Assembly: GCA_030374765.1 (NCBI GenBank)
Contig: JARGXX010000004.1
Location: 1,116,001 to 1,180,000, forward strand
DNA length: 64,000 nt
Direction: 5' to 3'
From: Agarophyton chilense
Taxonomy: Eukaryota > Rhodophyta > Florideophyceae > Gracilariales > Gracilariaceae
Shown: positions 44,371 to 54,416 of the stretch, in pieces
Layout: the number at the start of each line of letters is the position of its first letter
Numbering within the stretch: position 1 is the first letter of the stretch
Notes under the pieces: model-generated
The model's database searches: none
The model's input: only the letters and a program-made list of their open reading frames with translations
Told to the model about the DNA's origin: nothing
Program-made: the position numbers and the translations under genes

Positions 44371-45039
44371 ATGAACTTTCTTACTCTCTCACTCTTTGGA
44401 GCGCTCTTGGTGTGCGCTGTGAACGCTGTGTCTCTCCCAACAACGCTGCGCGAACAAATTGAGGAAGGTAAGCGCCTGGTCGGCAGTAAAGGTTGCAATG
44501 CAAATGTTTGCTTCGCACTTGATGGAAGCGGTTCGATGACACCCTCGGACTTTCAATTGCAGAAGGAGTTCGTTCAGGACGTCGTCTCTATTATCGCAAC
44601 TGACAACGATGTAGAGTTTGCGGCAGTTCAGTACGGTCTTGACAACTCCCCAATCTCACCTCTCGGCAAGGGTGATGCTAATTTCTTGACACGTATTGAC
44701 CAGGCGGAGTTCCTGAATGCTCTGACCACCTTTATGGGTGCCGGCATTGTGTACTGTGATTTTGAGCTGAGCGCGCGAGAAAACGAGTTGGCCAAAATTG
44801 TTGTAATTGGAGATGGTCGTGATAACTTTGGAGGAGATCCGGTTCGCCGTGCTCGCAACTTCAGGCAGTTCTTCTTCCCAAATGGCGTACTGAGCGCAGT
44901 TGGCGTGGGCTTCGAGGATACGACGAGGCTGACGGAAATCGCGAACGCTGGAGGCGGCAGTGTGTTCAACGTGGACAATTATCGTGAACTCTCCCGTCTG
45001 ATTCTGACACTGGTGCGCGAGGTGTGCAACATTAATTAG
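44371..45039 (+). CDS. Secreted von Willebrand factor A-domain protein 3, 222 aa
   Basis: I chose ATG 44371, not the upstream in-frame ATG 44164, because it opens a signal peptide (MNFLTLSLFGALLVCAVNAV) and follows a TATA-like box by 140 bases. A propeptide-like stretch (TTLREQIEEGKRLVG) precedes CNANVCFALDGSGSM. The vWA domain shows VEFAAVQYGLDNSPISPLG, TTFMGAGIVYCDFEL and IVVIGDGRDNFGGDPV, with all MIDAS residues, and ends in CNIN. It is divergent in orientation from its two paralogs. Role by family: metal-dependent binding of other proteins or matrix; partner unknown. Confidence 0.88.
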   Translation: MNFLTLSLFGALLVCAVNAVSLPTTLREQIEEGKRLVGSKGCNANVCFALDGSGSMTPSDFQLQKEFVQDVVSIIATDNDVEFAAVQYGLDNSPISPLGKGDANFLTRIDQAEFLNALTTFMGAGIVYCDFELSARENELAKIVVIGDGRDNFGGDPVRRARNFRQFFFPNGVLSAVGVGFEDTTRLTEIANAGGGSVFNVDNYRELSRLILTLVREVCNIN

Positions 45040-47125
45040 TCATGCGCTGGGGATTGGGGTGCCAGATTTACAGCTACGGCAGTAGCAGAATTCATTCGCG
45101 TTTGGTAATGTGGTATTTGTACTCTGCGCCTCATTCATAAGTAAATCTTTCAGTTCCAGCCTTGTGCGACTTGGGCTTTCTCATACACCTGTGATCAGAT
45201 TAGTGTGATGTAGATCACATGCAGTTTGATTCACCAGTCGAGTCACTTTTTCCCGTCATTGGCTGTAGCAAGCGGTAGAGCAGCAAAGCTGCACAGCCAT
45301 TGGCTGCTGCTGCTGCCGATTGTTTTTATTGGCTGCCGCTTTTCGCCAAAACCACACGTGGCATTTGCGGAAACACGCAAATGCCGCGGTGCCAATTTGG
45401 CGCGCACGCAACCATACCCCTCCAGCTGTTTAGATGAAGTTAGGCTTCGAGCCTAAATCTAGTAGAGTTAGGCTCGGCCCGTGTGCCCTATGTGTAGAGG
45501 AGCGACTATACAAGTGCTACATTACAAAGCGGCGGGCATGTACAATAGTTTGGAGAGTGTTGGAAAGCACAACCACTTCCTTTGCTGGAGATCTTTCTAA
45601 TGAGGAAATGAAGCCGAATACCTCCCGCATGAGTTGCTTGAGTCGAAAAACACTCGATCATAGAAATTTTTTCAGCTAAGTGTCAAGTGTAGCGCCCCAA
45701 CTATGCACCATACTCCACAAAATGTTTGGAAAGATAATCATTTTGTCTTTGTACAAACTTTTCCACTACATTTGACCGCAGAGGCGGCACGGCCAACATT
45801 CTGATTCCAGGCCGTTCCATGCTGGCCGAAAGCGCTCCAAGTCAGGTGGCGATGAAAGCTTGCCAGGGGAGAAAGCCATGTGCTGTTGTTGACCCTACTT
45901 CGTTCTCGATGGCCCATGATGATAAGCATGGAAAAGGGGTGACACTTGAGCTAATGGGAGGTAGACTACAGTAGTCATTTGAGCAGAGAAGGTGGGAAGA
46001 AAGAGACTTTTCGATGCGGATGGATATCGATCACTTAACTACGCACTATCTTCAGAATGATAGGTTTCCGAGCTCTATATCAATAAGCCTTGGGCATTAG
46101 CCCACCTTGGGGTCTGGTCCAAAGAACAATAAGGTTTCAAGGGAGGAACAAGTTAGTTTCTCTTCGCGAACGGAGGAGGCGAGGCACCTTGTGGCCCTCA
46201 GGTGACTCGCTTGGAAAGCTGATCTAGAAATCGCCACAAGATCTGGTTACAATGCGTTTGTGGATCGCAGGTCTTTGTCTACCACGTACCAAACGTGGAC
46301 AGCGCAGCTACATGCTATCTCGCACCACAAAGCATGCATTCATTCGAAAGGTATCTGTGAAATCTCAAACTGTGAGGATCTGGCGACTTTCTCGAATTCT
46401 ACATCGTCTGGAGCGCAGTCTCGAGATGCAAGTGATGCGTTCTCCGAGTCGGCTGCTGCTTATGTATGCTCTTCACACCCTGAGAACGAGGTTGTTCGTG
46501 GCCGTTTCCTGAACATAGAATCCTTTTTTTTCTAGGGATACCCGTGAACATTAAACCCAGGGAAGGCCGCCCTGGGAAATGTGATGGTTTTGATTTTGAC
46601 TACAGAATCTAAATCTGCCACGAAAAGAAAAGGAAATAGAACTTAAATTTTCTAATCATTTTAGCTCAGTTTTGCGTTCTTAAAATGCCCATTTCACACT
46701 TTAATACAAGCGTATGACGGAATAATTGGAACTAGTAAGATAAAACCGCTATCCAGTGTTTGAAGGGGGACGGTTGCGCATTCAATCTTAATAGCATGTG
46801 TTTTAGATTGCATTTAATTCGGAAAACCGCTTGAAAGGGGATGATACAAAAATGGATCCGTCAACGGCGATGTTTCCGTATTTGCACTTCACCGTCGGTA
46901 TTTCCATTTTGGGACCCAAGGTTGTACAAAAATCGAAGTTACTCTCCAGTATTTATGTGGCTTCTTCGACATATCTTGCTTGCTCTCCCCGGCATCACAA
47001 AACGCTTAATCATTGAAAACGAGTTATCAGGAAAGCAAATCGCCTACTCCAACAACTTTGAAACTTTCTTGCAGTCTCGGACTACATAAACCACTTCTTC
47101 AACAACAACAGTTCGCTTCTTTAAC
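45040..47125. other. Intergenic region before cyclin B
   Basis: It contains three ATTGGCTG words (45258-45335), a hairpin at 45360-45385, and a frame at 46206-46535 with several Cys (HHKACIHSKGICEISNCEDL) that I do not recognise and cannot start convincingly. Nothing else is supported. Confidence 0.4.
45360..45385. repeat. Perfect 10-bp hairpin next to an E2F-like site
   Basis: GGCATTTGCG (45360-45369) pairs with CGCAAATGCC (45376-45385) around GAAACA. AATTTGGCGCGC follows at 45394 and CCAAT-box (ATTGG) words precede it. Confidence 0.65.
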
Positions 47126-48151
47126 ATGCCGATTTCTATTATTGCTAAGCGAGCTTTGGGCGATATCACTAACCGCCACGCGACTCAGCCCAACACCTTC
47201 TTGTCTAAGCGATCTGCAGCTTCGCAAAAGCTTTCTTCCCAACATTCCGCACCTCCGAAACGCAGTCGCCAGCTTCCGTCTAAGGAGTTGATCTCCCTAG
47301 AGAATAAGGGAAAACCATTTACCACAGGAGCTAAATACATTGATATCGATGCGTCCGACAAGAAGAATCATATTGAGGGGAGCGACTTTGCTGCCGACAT
47401 CCACAACAACCACCTAAACGCAGAGAAGCGACACTTGCCCAGGGGCGATTACTTGGATTGCCACCCGACAGTGTCGAAGAAAATGCGAGCCATTCTAGTG
47501 GACTGGCTCACAGACGTTTGCGCCAGTATCAAGCTCTCTGACAGCACCCTGCACCTGTGTGTGCACATTCTCGACCGCTTCCTCCAGGAACACCAACCAA
47601 CGCGCAACAATCTTCAGCTTGTGGGCAGCGTGTGTCTATACATTGCGGCAAAGTACGAGGAAATCTACGCGCCCTGTGCAGGCGACTTCGTGGCTCTTGC
47701 GAAAGGCGCATTCAGCAGGCAAGATGTGATCATCATGGAAGCCATCGTGTTGAATGTTTTGCGCTTCCAGGTGACCACTCCTTACTGTTTGACGTTCCTC
47801 GCTCGCATCGAGAAGACTCTTTTGGAAAAGGGTGTGTCCGAGGAGGTTGTGCAACACATCTCCACAATGGCGCACATGTTTGTGGAGCTTTCAATGGTCG
47901 ATGGGCTGTGCTTGATGTTCCGACCGAGTCTTTTGGCGGCCAGTGCGGTTTTTTTGGCCATACAGAAGCTGAGTGTAGGGACTAGCTGGTGTGAGAGCTT
48001 GGCTTTTCACTCTGGGTGGAGCCAGGGCGAGCTTGTGGGATGCGTGAAGGACTTGCGAGACCTGGTTGATATGGGAGACGAGACGAGCAGACGTCTAACA
48101 GCGATCCCAAGAAAGTTCGAGCGTAAAGCGTCGGACAAGAGGACTTTTTGA
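47126..48151 (+). CDS. CYCB: Mitotic cyclin B
   Basis: 341 residues, no intron. At residues 8-16 KRALGDITN matches the destruction box RxxLGxIxN, except that the first Arg is Lys, so APC/C recognition may rest on a variant box. The N-cyclin box (about 115-240) begins at HLPRGDYLDCHPTVSKKMRA with the B-type hallmark MRAILVDWL and has SVCLYIAAKYEEIYAP, the cyclin helix 3 signature. The C-terminal cyclin fold follows (TPYCLTFLARIEK to about 320) with a basic tail. The protein binds and activates a cyclin-dependent kinase to drive entry into mitosis. The length (341) is at the short end for cyclin B, the shortening being in the N-terminus. Start fixed by the conserved ALGDITN just after Met. It is the best-conserved host gene of the window. 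Confidence 0.93.
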   Translation: MPISIIAKRALGDITNRHATQPNTFLSKRSAASQKLSSQHSAPPKRSRQLPSKELISLENKGKPFTTGAKYIDIDASDKKNHIEGSDFAADIHNNHLNAEKRHLPRGDYLDCHPTVSKKMRAILVDWLTDVCASIKLSDSTLHLCVHILDRFLQEHQPTRNNLQLVGSVCLYIAAKYEEIYAPCAGDFVALAKGAFSRQDVIIMEAIVLNVLRFQVTTPYCLTFLARIEKTLLEKGVSEEVVQHISTMAHMFVELSMVDGLCLMFRPSLLAASAVFLAIQKLSVGTSWCESLAFHSGWSQGELVGCVKDLRDLVDMGDETSRRLTAIPRKFERKASDKRTF

Positions 48152-50600
48152 GTACTTTGACGATTGTAGTTGCTCTGCCATGAAAGCCAAACAGTATAAA
48201 GTGCTTCCCGTACTCGTTTGTGTCCTTTGAAAACCCTTTTTTCCGCCTCCAGGTGTTTACCAGAAGTAAAGCTCAGGTTGTATAACAAACATTAATGCTC
48301 TGCGCGGGGCCTTCCATCACTGGAGAGATGGATGCACCGTGAAACAAATCGTAGCCAGACATGTTGCGTAGGTATACTTGTCGAAGAATGGTCGGCAGGA
48401 CCGATGAAAGTTATAACTATCATACGGCCGGGTGGTTTGAACCACAGGCGCACAAGCGCGGTAGTCCAGAGAGCGCTGTCAAGGTCCGGAGGACAAACAG
48501 ACGCCGGGTAGCACGGCAGGCGCGGAAGAGCGCGGACGCACAGAAGATAATTGAATCAGAAGAGTAGTTGGTTTGTTTTTGTTCGTTTTTTGTTGTTCGT
48601 TTTTAGTTTCTGTCTGAGCGACATTGTGCTCTAAACCGCTACTTTTAACTAGCGGTTTTTAAGTATTAAATCAGTAGACTATATCACTCATGGGCAGTAT
48701 CAATATCCTACACGCATATGCAATAGTCATATCTCCAAGTGTCAATATCCAATGCGATCAATCCTAGAATGCATCATTAGCCGTTCATCTTTGTCATCAA
48801 GTAATGTAGCATACAGATGTACCTACATTTCCCAACTCTACAGTACTCGTCCTCAGCGCCGCTGCTCTCCAGTAGCAAGCACGCGTCCTCCTCCTGGGTC
48901 GCAACTTTGCGAGCAATGGCAAGATCTACACTATGATGATCGATGGCCGTCTGCAGGTTGGGAGCGAAAGGCCGTTTCGATGGGAGGTGTAGCGACTTCG
49001 GCCTTCTTTGACATATGACATCTATGTTGTTTGAAATTTAAACTCGTTCCTTATGATCCTCGAACCTTGCCGCGGAAAGACCCGCGGCTCAAGGTACAAA
49101 AACGGGAATTCTATCCGAACGGCGCAGGAGTACAAAAAGCTCGGCCCTGTTCCCTTGGCCAAAAAACAAGGACACCTTCGCGAAATCGGGGAGTGCTAGA
49201 TTTCTAGCACTCAACATCGCTATGCCAAGGGGTACCGACCGAGCGCGATGCGTTTAAATAGTCCGAAGAGCCAGAAAAAGTAAAGAGAACAAGAGGAATG
49301 GACTTGCGAGTCTTTTCTCGCCTTTATTCTTCCTAATCTACTACCGCTATTCTCTTGAGTTGCCACAGAGGCACAAAGGAGAAAGCCAGCGCTGTGCTAC
49401 GCCAATATCACTGTCAAACTATTGTCTGCTATTCCACGGGTGCCCGCATCGTGCGCCAAGGAGGAGGCCGAAATCGATGGGCACCACGATGTACCCGCTG
49501 GGATAGCGACCTTCTGGATTCATGAAGTCTGAACTAGTTCGTGGAGGAACCTTTGGTTAATCATTTGTTGAACATTGGATTTGGCAACCGATGGCCACAG
49601 CGTACAATTACTGTTGGTCACGCAATGAGCATGTGATGGGGAGGGAGCTCTTCACGTTTACAGCGCCTCCAGTGCGGTCCCGGCGCAATCACGCCTTGCT
49701 CTACTTGTGGGGCTTTTCACCAAATGGATTAGCGCTCCGCGCGCATGCGCAGCCCGATGCGCGCGCCCCTCCGGCATTGTAGCGCTACTGGCATTGCGCA
49801 CCGACTCAAATGCGCTTTCGCGAAGTCGAAGAGAGAACAACAGGTGATCCCTTCGCGTGTTCCCCGCCAACCCGCAGCGCATGCATTCTCGAGAACACCG
49901 GCGGCCGCCGCTGACGTTCACTGGTGCGACAGCGAGGCGCGTGCGCTGACGCATGGTCTTCGGTGGCAGACATCTTTCATACTTCGCGTTCATGACGAAG
50001 GTCGCGACACCTCCTTCCTACCGCGCTCGCCTCTCGTCGCGCGCGTCCTCCAAGCTGGCCACCAACCGGCGCAATTGCAGTTCGGCCAACAGCTGCGGTG
50101 TTGATCTCTTTAAGGCTCAAGTTGATCGGCGTGCCACCGTTTTGTCCATGCCATAGAACGACAATCGCACATCCTCAGCAGGCGCGAACACATCAATCGC
50201 CATTTATGCGGTTTCACAATAGCTCCCCGCCATTAGCTCATTGAACGCCGTCCGAGAGCTCAATTACACGCGAGGCAAACTCTGCACATGTCACTCCCTC
50301 CTTTGTCTACCAACACACGGCATACAACGTGTGCTCTAAGAGGGTTGGCAGTTAGAATTGCTAGATTGCTAACCCTAACTACCAAGGGTATCAAGAGTCC
50401 TGCAATACACACGCTTTACGCCTGGGAGGGGCGGGAAATTCGTCATTTCAAATGACTAAGGTTATGGACAACAAGAAGCTTCAGTCATAGAACTCAGTGA
50501 TTTTTAAATGCAAACTAGTTCATCTTTAAACTCAGAACTCACACCACACACTCCAGCAGCAACAGATCTCTCCATAATATTACTCCCCAAAGCTAAAACA
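48152..50600. other. Region without a recognised gene
   Basis: A 68-codon basic frame at 48361-48567 and a GC-rich stretch at 49640-50160 contain nothing recognisable. TTTAAATAG near 49253 and a palindrome at 49191-49212 could belong to a small mobile element. The GC-rich part may be the far end of the minisatellite region to the right. Confidence 0.4.
49191..49212. repeat. Perfect palindrome GAGTGCTAGA-TT-TCTAGCACTC
   Basis: Arms of 10 bases with a 2-base centre. The inner GTGCTAGATTTCTAG is also found, inverted, at the CTAG-rich boundary near 18130-18150. Confidence 0.75.
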
Positions 50601-51939
50601 GTAAAGAACGAGTGGCTCCGTGGCGTGCTTCGCACGCCTTTGAGAGTTCAAATATAAAAAGAACCCCTGAGTGCCCACCCGGCAGACCGTCCTCCACAAA
50701 AATCCGCCCTTTTCTCCCACACGCGGAGCCACGTTACTCCGAGGCTCCCCCTCCACACCCGGCGATCTCCCCGGCTCTAGGCGTGCCTATGAGCTGCAGT
50801 TCAGTGCCCGGCGCAGAAACCACAACAAAAAACAGCCAACAGGGCTGCTCTCCCTCTGTAGCCAACAACCAACGCAGCGCTCCTCAGCGCTGCTCGCAAC
50901 CAAACAGCGGTTCTGGGCACTGTGTGACAGTTTCGTTTTTACCCGTCTCAGCAGCACGTGCGTCTTGGCTGTCAGCTGGCCCTCCAACCCAGCAGCGCGC
51001 TCGCAAAGCGCTGCCGACCAAGCAGCGCTGAGCAGCACTCTTCTGCTTTGCCAACCGCTCCCACAGCACGGATTGGCAGAGCTCTGGCGCTTCGAAAACC
51101 GATCCTGGAACAACAGCGCTCATTGGCACTATGAGCTTTTGCCGGCTCAGCTCCTGCCAACACAGCAGCGCACAAGGGCCTGAAAAACAGTTCCCACTCG
51201 GGCAAAGCGCTTCCACCGGATATAGTGCTCTTAGGCTCTGTTCTACCCCAGCAATTCCGCAATGCAGCCCGCTCCGTTCAAGCCCAACGCCGCCTGAACA
51301 AACCGCATCTCCCGGCCGTAGATGTCCCTGCCTAAAGCTTCCTCAATGCAGCTTTGCATTTTGCGCGCAATTCAGCTCTCAATCGCAGAGACCCTCGTTC
51401 CTGCCGTTCGCCTTTACTCGCGTTTTCTTCTCCGCCACCGACGGGGCGCTGTTTCTTTTTACGCCCCCTGCCTCGACCCATCACGGTCCACGCCCCATCT
51501 CAGCGCTACCCTTCGCCGCATCCCGTCCTACGCCCTCTGCCTTACCGCATCACGCTCCACGCCCCAACAAAACGCTCCTGCCTTGCTCTGTAACGTCCTA
51601 CGCCCAAAAACAGCGCCCCTATTTCGCCCTCTCAAACCCCATGACCCTCCAAAGCGCCTTAGCGCTGCTTTCTTTGCGCTCCCGGAAACCTAGCCCGCGC
51701 CGACTTAGCAGCGATCTTCCACCTGGCAAATTGCTTCTGCCCAGGGAAAGCGCTTTTATGGGCGATAGTACTCCTGGGAAATCGCTTCTGTCACGGAAAA
51801 GCGCTCCTATCGGCGATAGTACTCCTATGCTTTGTCCAACCTCAGGGCGTCGCCCCAGCCGAGCACGGCCAAGCAAAACGTTTGTACCAAGCTACTGGGC
51901 TCTGTCCCTGCCCAACGCTTTCGCGATGGAGCGTTGCAC
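50600..51939. repeat. GC-rich minisatellite mosaic rich in AGCGCT
   Basis: AGCGCT and GCAGCGC words recur throughout. Distinct short arrays are visible: two copies of a roughly 53-base unit with GGCGATAGTACTCCT at about 51728-51832, and two copies of a roughly 70-base unit ending in CCACGCCCC/CTACGCCC at about 51470-51605. Long open frames on both strands reflect the composition, not genes. It abuts the truncated end of the Helitron helicase. Confidence 0.6.
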
Positions 51940-52396
51940 TTTGGAGAATTTGATTTGATGCCAGCATTGACGATCTGCGCTCTGAACCCACGGCGAACTT
52001 TAGGCAGAATCTGACGGCAATCCCCTTAGAACAAAACGAACTTGCCGCTAAATGGGGTATTCGAGCGCATAATATCGCGGAGAGTACGCTCCACAGCTTC
52101 AAAGCAAGAGCGGTGACACATCACGATATCATTCCATATGATTAAGTCAACGTTCTGTATCGTTTCGGCAACTGTAGATTGCAAGGAGATGTATCACATA
52201 TTATCAGCCATTTCAGGTATGAGTATCTTGAACGTCGAGTGCGCGGTGCGACCTCCATCTAACAGTACAGAAGCTACAGCAGAAGTAGCCACTGTGCGTA
52301 CATTTTTGTCTCGAAGCTGTAGAACTGCTTGTATAGCTCTGGAAAGAAATGTCTTTGAAGGACAATGCCCTTCAAGGGGGTTTCTTCCAATGACTT

Positions 52397-53243
52397 AGAA
52401 ATTTCGTTCGCTTGAGAACTAGCTTGGCCTATAACAAGCTATACCGCTATTGCGTGCCGACGGCCGGTTAGGACCGAAAGTGCACACTGGTGGAACACGT
52501 GGACTGCACGGATGCCGACGCTCGAGTGCGAGGCTTGCTCCATTTGGCCCGTATTCTATCTTATAGTTATTATTATTTAGTATTGTTTAGTGTTTATTTA
52601 GCTACGCTATCGCTATTTAGTGTCTATTTTTCGGGCGCGCGCCCACTGTCCGGAGCCGCGTGCCTCACTACTTAGGATGTTTAGCACTGCTCCTCAGTAG
52701 ACAACCTCTTTGCAGATTTGATGGAGTGAGTCTTGGCTCTGAACTCTTCGCCTTCGGCGCTTCTTCACCGCATACTGCGTGAGCGCCCGTCGCACGTTAG
52801 TTCATCCACCACTCTGTCGACCAGAGTGCTACCACCACCGTGTGTTTATATTTAATCGCCGACACTTTTCGTAGTCTCGCCCCTGTATAGGGTTTCGCCC
52901 CCGTTTCCAGTTGTTCTCTTTTCTAGCTCTCCTGAGTGGCCGCCTCACTCACCCCGCTTGTCCCTTCTCATACGAGTGTTTCCTAGCTCCTTTTCCGACA
53001 ATAGCCGTGATACCGTTCCGCGTAGGATTGGTCACATCCCGGACTGTGCCGTGCTCACTTAAACACTCTAGTTATATACCGCCGAATTGGCCTCGGTCTT
53101 ACACTCGACTTCGTCGTGCCTTTCCAGAGTGGCTCTGTTTCTGTGCTCCGCTGGGACGCGTCTCCTCCGCCTGAGGCGTGTCTCTCAAGAGAGGAAGATC
53201 CCGAACATCTTCGTAGTGTTTCTGCTCGAAGCGTTTTCCTACA
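52397..53243 (+). mobile_element. Solo LTR related to the chromovirus LTR, in the Helitron helicase
   Basis: 847 bases, ending CGTTTTCCTACA, with the exact duplication GACTT at 52392-52396 and 53244-53248. The first base is A where TG is expected (AGAAATTTC for TGAAATTTC). It shares word order with the chromovirus LTR (CTACGAAGATGTTCGGGATCTTCC on the minus strand; CCCTGTATAGGG at 52881-52892) and is close to it in length. Confidence 0.82.
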
Positions 53244-53484
53244 GACTTGCCTGTACCTCCGGTTGCGTCCAGAAAGAACACACATGAGAACTGATCTGAG
53301 ACGGAAGAAGCCTTTGAAGCATTTCCAATACCTTGCAAACTCTCTGTTGACACTCTTCGCGCCGACGATCTTGGTGAATACATTTCTTTGATCTGAGTTG
53401 AATCGAGGAATAGAAGAGCGCACAACTTCTTCGAGGTCACTGCACACCTGTTGTTCGGATTGAACTGGAGCGCGCAGTGTAGGA

Positions 53485-54416
53485 TGTAGAGCAATCCGAT
53501 GTTCGCGTTTGCGAGTGGCGTCCTTAATATGACGCGCGCGATTCCCGTGTCGGGAGGTTGAGTATATGAAGTTTGGATGTACTGAGGACGCGGGTATGGA
53601 GGAATGAAGTGTACCAGGAATGGTCGTGAATGCGCCTTGGAGGGCGAGATACAGTTGTGACTGTTGTACAGGTGGACCTGTTTTTCTATGAGCACAGTAA
53701 GTTTTAGATTTATGTCCCCGAGCCGAGGCCAATTGTAGGGCCGCCAATTACGGGAAGGGACCCCTCAGCCACGTGTGTGGATAGCACGCGCGTGCACGCC
53801 CTTATTTTAATAGGGATAGTTGATTATTGATGGTGCCTACTTAGGTGCGGGCTGCAAGGCCAGCAGCCCCGTCAAGTAAAGTAACCGAGTGTTCGGCTCT
53901 AACAATATTCCCTATGCAAAGTCTCCGACTCCCCGGGAGTTAGACGGCGACCGGTTTAGTACTGTTTCCCGCCTCGGGTCGTCCAGGTCAGTCTGGTACT
54001 ATTTCACCACTTACTTATTATTGTTATTTCTTTCTTGTTTCCCTGTGTGTATAGGACATTCTACCGCCCCTGTATAGGGATATTTCTTTGTGTTGTTTCG
54101 TGTTTCTTTCCCTTTTGGGACTTCCCCTTTTCCTAGGTTCAAGCACCACCGTGTGCACGGACCTTTTTCCCCTTTTTCTTTCCCTTCTCTCTCTCGAGAC
54201 ATCCGTTTACACGGGTGACGTCACATCTACGCTACACGTTTTCCCGTTCCTGGGAGCACCGGCATCCGTTCAACCTCCGAGGCATATCCAGGTCGCCATC
54301 GGTTTACACCCGATATCCGTGCGATACGGAGGGTTCTGCCATCTGCCTACCCTTCACAGGGAACAAGGCTTCGAACAACTTGGCCGGGTTTTTCCCCACT
54401 GGGGTTTGGCACTACA
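53485..54416 (+). mobile_element. Solo LTR, family C/D, in the Helitron gene
   Basis: 932 bases, TGTAGAGCAAT...GTTTGGCACTACA, with the exact duplication TAGGA at 53480-53484 and 54417-54421. Same family as the LTR at 19769-20675. The first bases of the LTR give the Helitron frame an artificial stop (54412-54414). Confidence 0.9.

Noticed and set aside
46252..46535. Overlapping 86-91 aa ORFs with Cys
   Set aside because: No convincing start or family; two frames compete.
48361..48567. 68-aa basic ORF downstream of cyclin B
   Set aside because: Short, no motif, composition compatible with chance.
51131..51958. 275-codon open frame on the plus strand in the GC-rich region
   Set aside because: It crosses the minisatellite and runs into the helicase end on the other strand; its Ser/Pro/Ala composition follows from the repeat.
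53734..54416. Shorter LTR starting at TGTAGGGCC
   Set aside because: No target duplication fits; the start at 53485 gives TAGGA on both sides and matches the start of the LTR at 19769.
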